Assembly: GCA_936440205.1 (NCBI GenBank)
Contig: OW387139.1
Coordinates: forward strand, 186,001 to 250,000
DNA from: Lepidonotus clava
Lineage: Eukaryota; Annelida; Polychaeta; Phyllodocida; Polynoidae
Reading direction: 5' to 3'
Length of the DNA stretch: 64,000 nt
Shown here: positions 61,001 to 64,000 of the stretch, one piece after another
How positions within the stretch are numbered: the first letter of the stretch is position 1
Layout of the letters: each line of letters opens with the position of its first letter
Made by a program: the position numbers and the translations under genes
Notes under the pieces: model-generated
Seen by the model: only the letters and a program-made list of their open reading frames with translations
Database searches by the model: none
Told to the model about the DNA's origin: nothing

Positions 61001-64000
61001 CCCCAAGCCCTGAAACTTTCGGGGGCACAATCGGTTTGCCGATTGGTCGATTTCCCCGGCCTGCAGGGCTCTCCAAGGGTCGACGGGGGCCCCTTTTATT
61101 AGATTGAGTTCACCTGGGCCTGCGTTCCGGGCCCCTGACGGCCCCCAGGGGGTTCTCAGCGGCCCCGGAACAGGCCAGGAGGATGTAAAAAGGCCCAACG
61201 AGTCCAACGCTGTGCTCAGAAGTCCGATGCGAGCGACGGTTGTCCTTCCAGGGGGGACCGTCCGGGCCCTATTTAAATAGGCTGCCTATCTAAATAGGCT
61301 CGTAGTGTTAAATCGGGTCTGCCAAAATATTTGAGTTGAATCTTCTCCTCTTAGAATGATTTTCCCCAAGCCCTGAAACTTTCGGGGGCACAATCGGTTT
61401 GCCGATTGGTCGATTTCCCCGGCCTGCAGGGCTCTCCAAGGGTCGACGGGGGCCCCTTTTATTAGATTGAGTTCACCTGGGCCTGCGTTCCGGGCCCCTG
61501 ACGGCCCCCAGGGGGTTCTCAGCGGCCCCGGAACAGGCCAGGAGGATGTAAAAAGGCCCAACGAGTCCAACGCTGTGCTCAGAAGTCCGATGCGAGCGAC
61601 GGTTGTCCTTCCAGGGGGGACCGTCCGGGCCCTATTTAAATAGGCTGCCTATCTAAATAGGCTCGTAGTGTTAAATCGGGTCTGCCAAAATATTTGAGTT
61701 GAATCTTCTCCTCTTAGAATGATTTTCCCCAAGCCCTGAAACTTTCGGGGGCACAATCGGTTTGCCGATTGGTCGATTTCCCCGGCCTGCAGGGCTCTCC
61801 AAGGGTCGACGGGGGCCCCTTTTATTAGATTGAGTTCACCTGGGCCTGCGTTCCGGGCCCCTGACGGCCCCCAGGGGGTTCTCAGCGGCCCCGGAACAGG
61901 CCAGGAGGATGTAAAAAGGCCCAACGAGTCCAACGCTGTGCTCAGAAGTCCGATGCGAGCGACGGTTGTCCTTCCAGGGGGGACCGTCCGGGCCCTATTT
62001 AAATAGGCTGCCTATCTAAATAGGCTCGTAGTGTTAAATCGGGTCTGCCAAAATATTTGAGTTGAATCTTCTCCTCTTAGAATGATTTTCCCCAAGCCCT
62101 GAAACTTTCGGGGGCACAATCGGTTTGCCGATTGGTCGATTTCCCCGGCCTGCAGGGCTCTCCAAGGGTCGACGGGGGCCCCTTTTATTAGATTGAGTTC
62201 ACCTGGGCCTGCGTTCCGGGCCCCTGACGGCCCCCAGGGGGTTCTCAGCGGCCCCGGAACAGGCCAGGAGGATGTAAAAAGGCCCAACGAGTCCAACGCT
62301 GTGCTCAGAAGTCCGATGCGAGCGACGGTTGTCCTTCCAGGGGGGACCGTCCGGGCCCTATTTAAATAGGCTGCCTATCTAAATAGGCTCGTAGTGTTAA
62401 ATCGGGTCTGCCAAAATATTTGAGTTGAATCTTCTCCTCTTAGAATGATTTTCCCCAAGCCCTGAAACTTTCGGGGGCACAATCGGTTTGCCGATTGGTC
62501 GATTTCCCCGGCCTGCAGGGCTCTCCAAGGGTCGACGGGGGCCCCTTTTATTAGATTGAGTTCACCTGGGCCTGCGTTCCGGGCCCCTGACGGCCCCCAG
62601 GGGGTTCTCAGCGGCCCCGGAACAGGCCAGGAGGATGTAAAAAGGCCCAACGAGTCCAACGCTGTGCTCAGAAGTCCGATGCGAGCGACGGTTGTCCTTC
62701 CAGGGGGGACCGTCCGGGCCCTATTTAAATAGGCTGCCTATCTAAATAGGCTCGTAGTGTTAAATCGGGTCTGCCAAAATATTTGAGTTGAATCTTCTCC
62801 TCTTAGAATGATTTTCCCCAAGCCCTGAAACTTTCGGGGGCACAATCGGTTTGCCGATTGGTCGATTTCCCCGGCCTGCAGGGCTCTCCAAGGGTCGACG
62901 GGGGCCCCTTTTATTAGATTGAGTTCACCTGGGCCTGCGTTCCGGGCCCCTGACGGCCCCCAGGGGGTTCTCAGCGGCCCCGGAACAGGCCAGGAGGATG
63001 TAAAAAGGCCCAACGAGTCCAACGCTGTGCTCAGAAGTCCGATGCGAGCGACGGTTGTCCTTCCAGGGGGGACCGTCCGGGCCCTATTTAAATAGGCTGC
63101 CTATCTAAATAGGCTCGTAGTGTTAAATCGGGTCTGCCAAAATATTTGAGTTGAATCTTCTCCTCTTAGAATGATTTTCCCCAAGCCCTGAAACTTTCGG
63201 GGGCACAATCGGTTTGCCGATTGGTCGATTTCCCCGGCCTGCAGGGCTCTCCAAGGGTCGACGGGGGCCCCTTTTATTAGATTGAGTTCACCTGGGCCTG
63301 CGTTCCGGGCCCCTGACGGCCCCCAGGGGGTTCTCAGCGGCCCCGGAACAGGCCAGGAGGATGTAAAAAGGCCCAACGAGTCCAACGCTGTGCTCAGAAG
63401 TCCGATGCGAGCGACGGTTGTCCTTCCAGGGGGGACCGTCCGGGCCCTATTTAAATAGGCTGCCTATCTAAATAGGCTCGTAGTGTTAAATCGGGTCTGC
63501 CAAAATATTTGAGTTGAATCTTCTCCTCTTAGAATGATTTTCCCCAAGCCCTGAAACTTTCGGGGGCACAATCGGTTTGCCGATTGGTCGATTTCCCCGG
63601 CCTGCAGGGCTCTCCAAGGGTCGACGGGGGCCCCTTTTATTAGATTGAGTTCACCTGGGCCTGCGTTCCGGGCCCCTGACGGCCCCCAGGGGGTTCTCAG
63701 CGGCCCCGGAACAGGCCAGGAGGATGTAAAAAGGCCCAACGAGTCCAACGCTGTGCTCAGAAGTCCGATGCGAGCGACGGTTGTCCTTCCAGGGGGGACC
63801 GTCCGGGCCCTATTTAAATAGGCTGCCTATCTAAATAGGCTCGTAGTGTTAAATCGGGTCTGCCAAAATATTTGAGTTGAATCTTCTCCTCTTAGAATGA
63901 TTTTCCCCAAGCCCTGAAACTTTCGGGGGCACAATCGGTTTGCCGATTGGTCGATTTCCCCGGCCTGCAGGGCTCTCCAAGGGTCGACGGGGGCCCCTTT
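52067..64000 (+). repeat. Satellite array B2, 363-bp subfamily with two fixed diagnostic changes, about 33 copies
   Basis: The same 363-bp unit in forward orientation, but every copy carries two T-to-C changes absent from the arrays at 5317-51866. One makes TATCTAAATAG (first at 52214, last at 63831, 33 occurrences). The other makes GCGTTCCGGG (first at 52414, last at 63668, 32 occurrences). No unit carries only one of the two, and no mixed canonical unit appears. The first change lies in the right arm of the 31-bp dyad and breaks its symmetry. Three private indels were seen: a missing C near 52086 and an extra G at 52174-52180, both close to the contig end, and an extra C at 55794. The array runs off the window edge. 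Confidence 0.96.
52555..52585. repeat. Imperfect dyad of subfamily B2 (representative copy)
   Basis: This is the position equivalent to the 31-bp dyad of canonical units. The left CCTATTTAAATAGG is intact but the right copy reads CCTATCTAAATAGG, with the change at 52577. One stem pair is therefore mismatched and the right half is no longer palindromic. The same state is present in all 33 copies of this contig. Confidence 0.92.

Noticed and set aside
5317-64000. CRISPR array, suggested by regular spacing
   Set aside because: The whole 363-bp period is repeated. There are no unique spacers between short repeats and no cas genes.
1-64000. Transposon, LTR element or ribosomal spacer within the arrays
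   Set aside because: No terminal repeats, target-site duplications, coding domains, rRNA sequence or unique insertion interrupts the tandem units.

Overview
The whole window is satellite DNA. I found no credible gene, RNA gene, mobile element or regulatory unit. It holds two unrelated tandem repeats and three N gaps of exactly 200 bases. Long, almost perfectly uniform arrays with monomers of about 360 bp are typical of eukaryotic (peri)centromeric or other heterochromatic satellites. The identical gap length points to a scaffold joined by long-range data with placeholder gaps. Nothing in the sequence fixes the kingdom. I do not recognise either satellite by name.

Layout. (1) 1-5116: array of a 358-bp monomer, about 14.3 copies, 47.8% G+C by hand count of one copy. 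(2) 5117-5316: gap. (3) 5317-29483: array of a 363-bp monomer, about 66.6 copies, 55.9% G+C by hand count. Its first 8.2 kb is full of 1-base homopolymer length changes and the rest is nearly perfect. (4) 29484-29683: gap. (5) 29684-51866: about 61 copies of the same 363-bp monomer in the opposite orientation. (6) 51867-52066: gap. (7) 52067-64000: about 33 copies back in the first orientation, belonging to a distinct subfamily with two diagnostic T-to-C changes fixed in every copy. The window ends inside this array.

Each orientation switch, and the switch between satellites, falls exactly at an N gap. No sequenced base crosses any of these junctions, so the apparent inversions may be scaffolding choices rather than biology.

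The short open frames (91 aa in the 358-bp unit, 94 aa in the 363-bp unit) recur only because the units are identical. They match no protein I recognise and I do not annotate them as genes. The points most worth a second look are the fixed subfamily at 52067-64000, a 31-bp perfect dyad in each canonical 363-bp unit (with one copy whose central base is flipped), and the error-like left end of the second contig. I see no sign of a novel gene system here.
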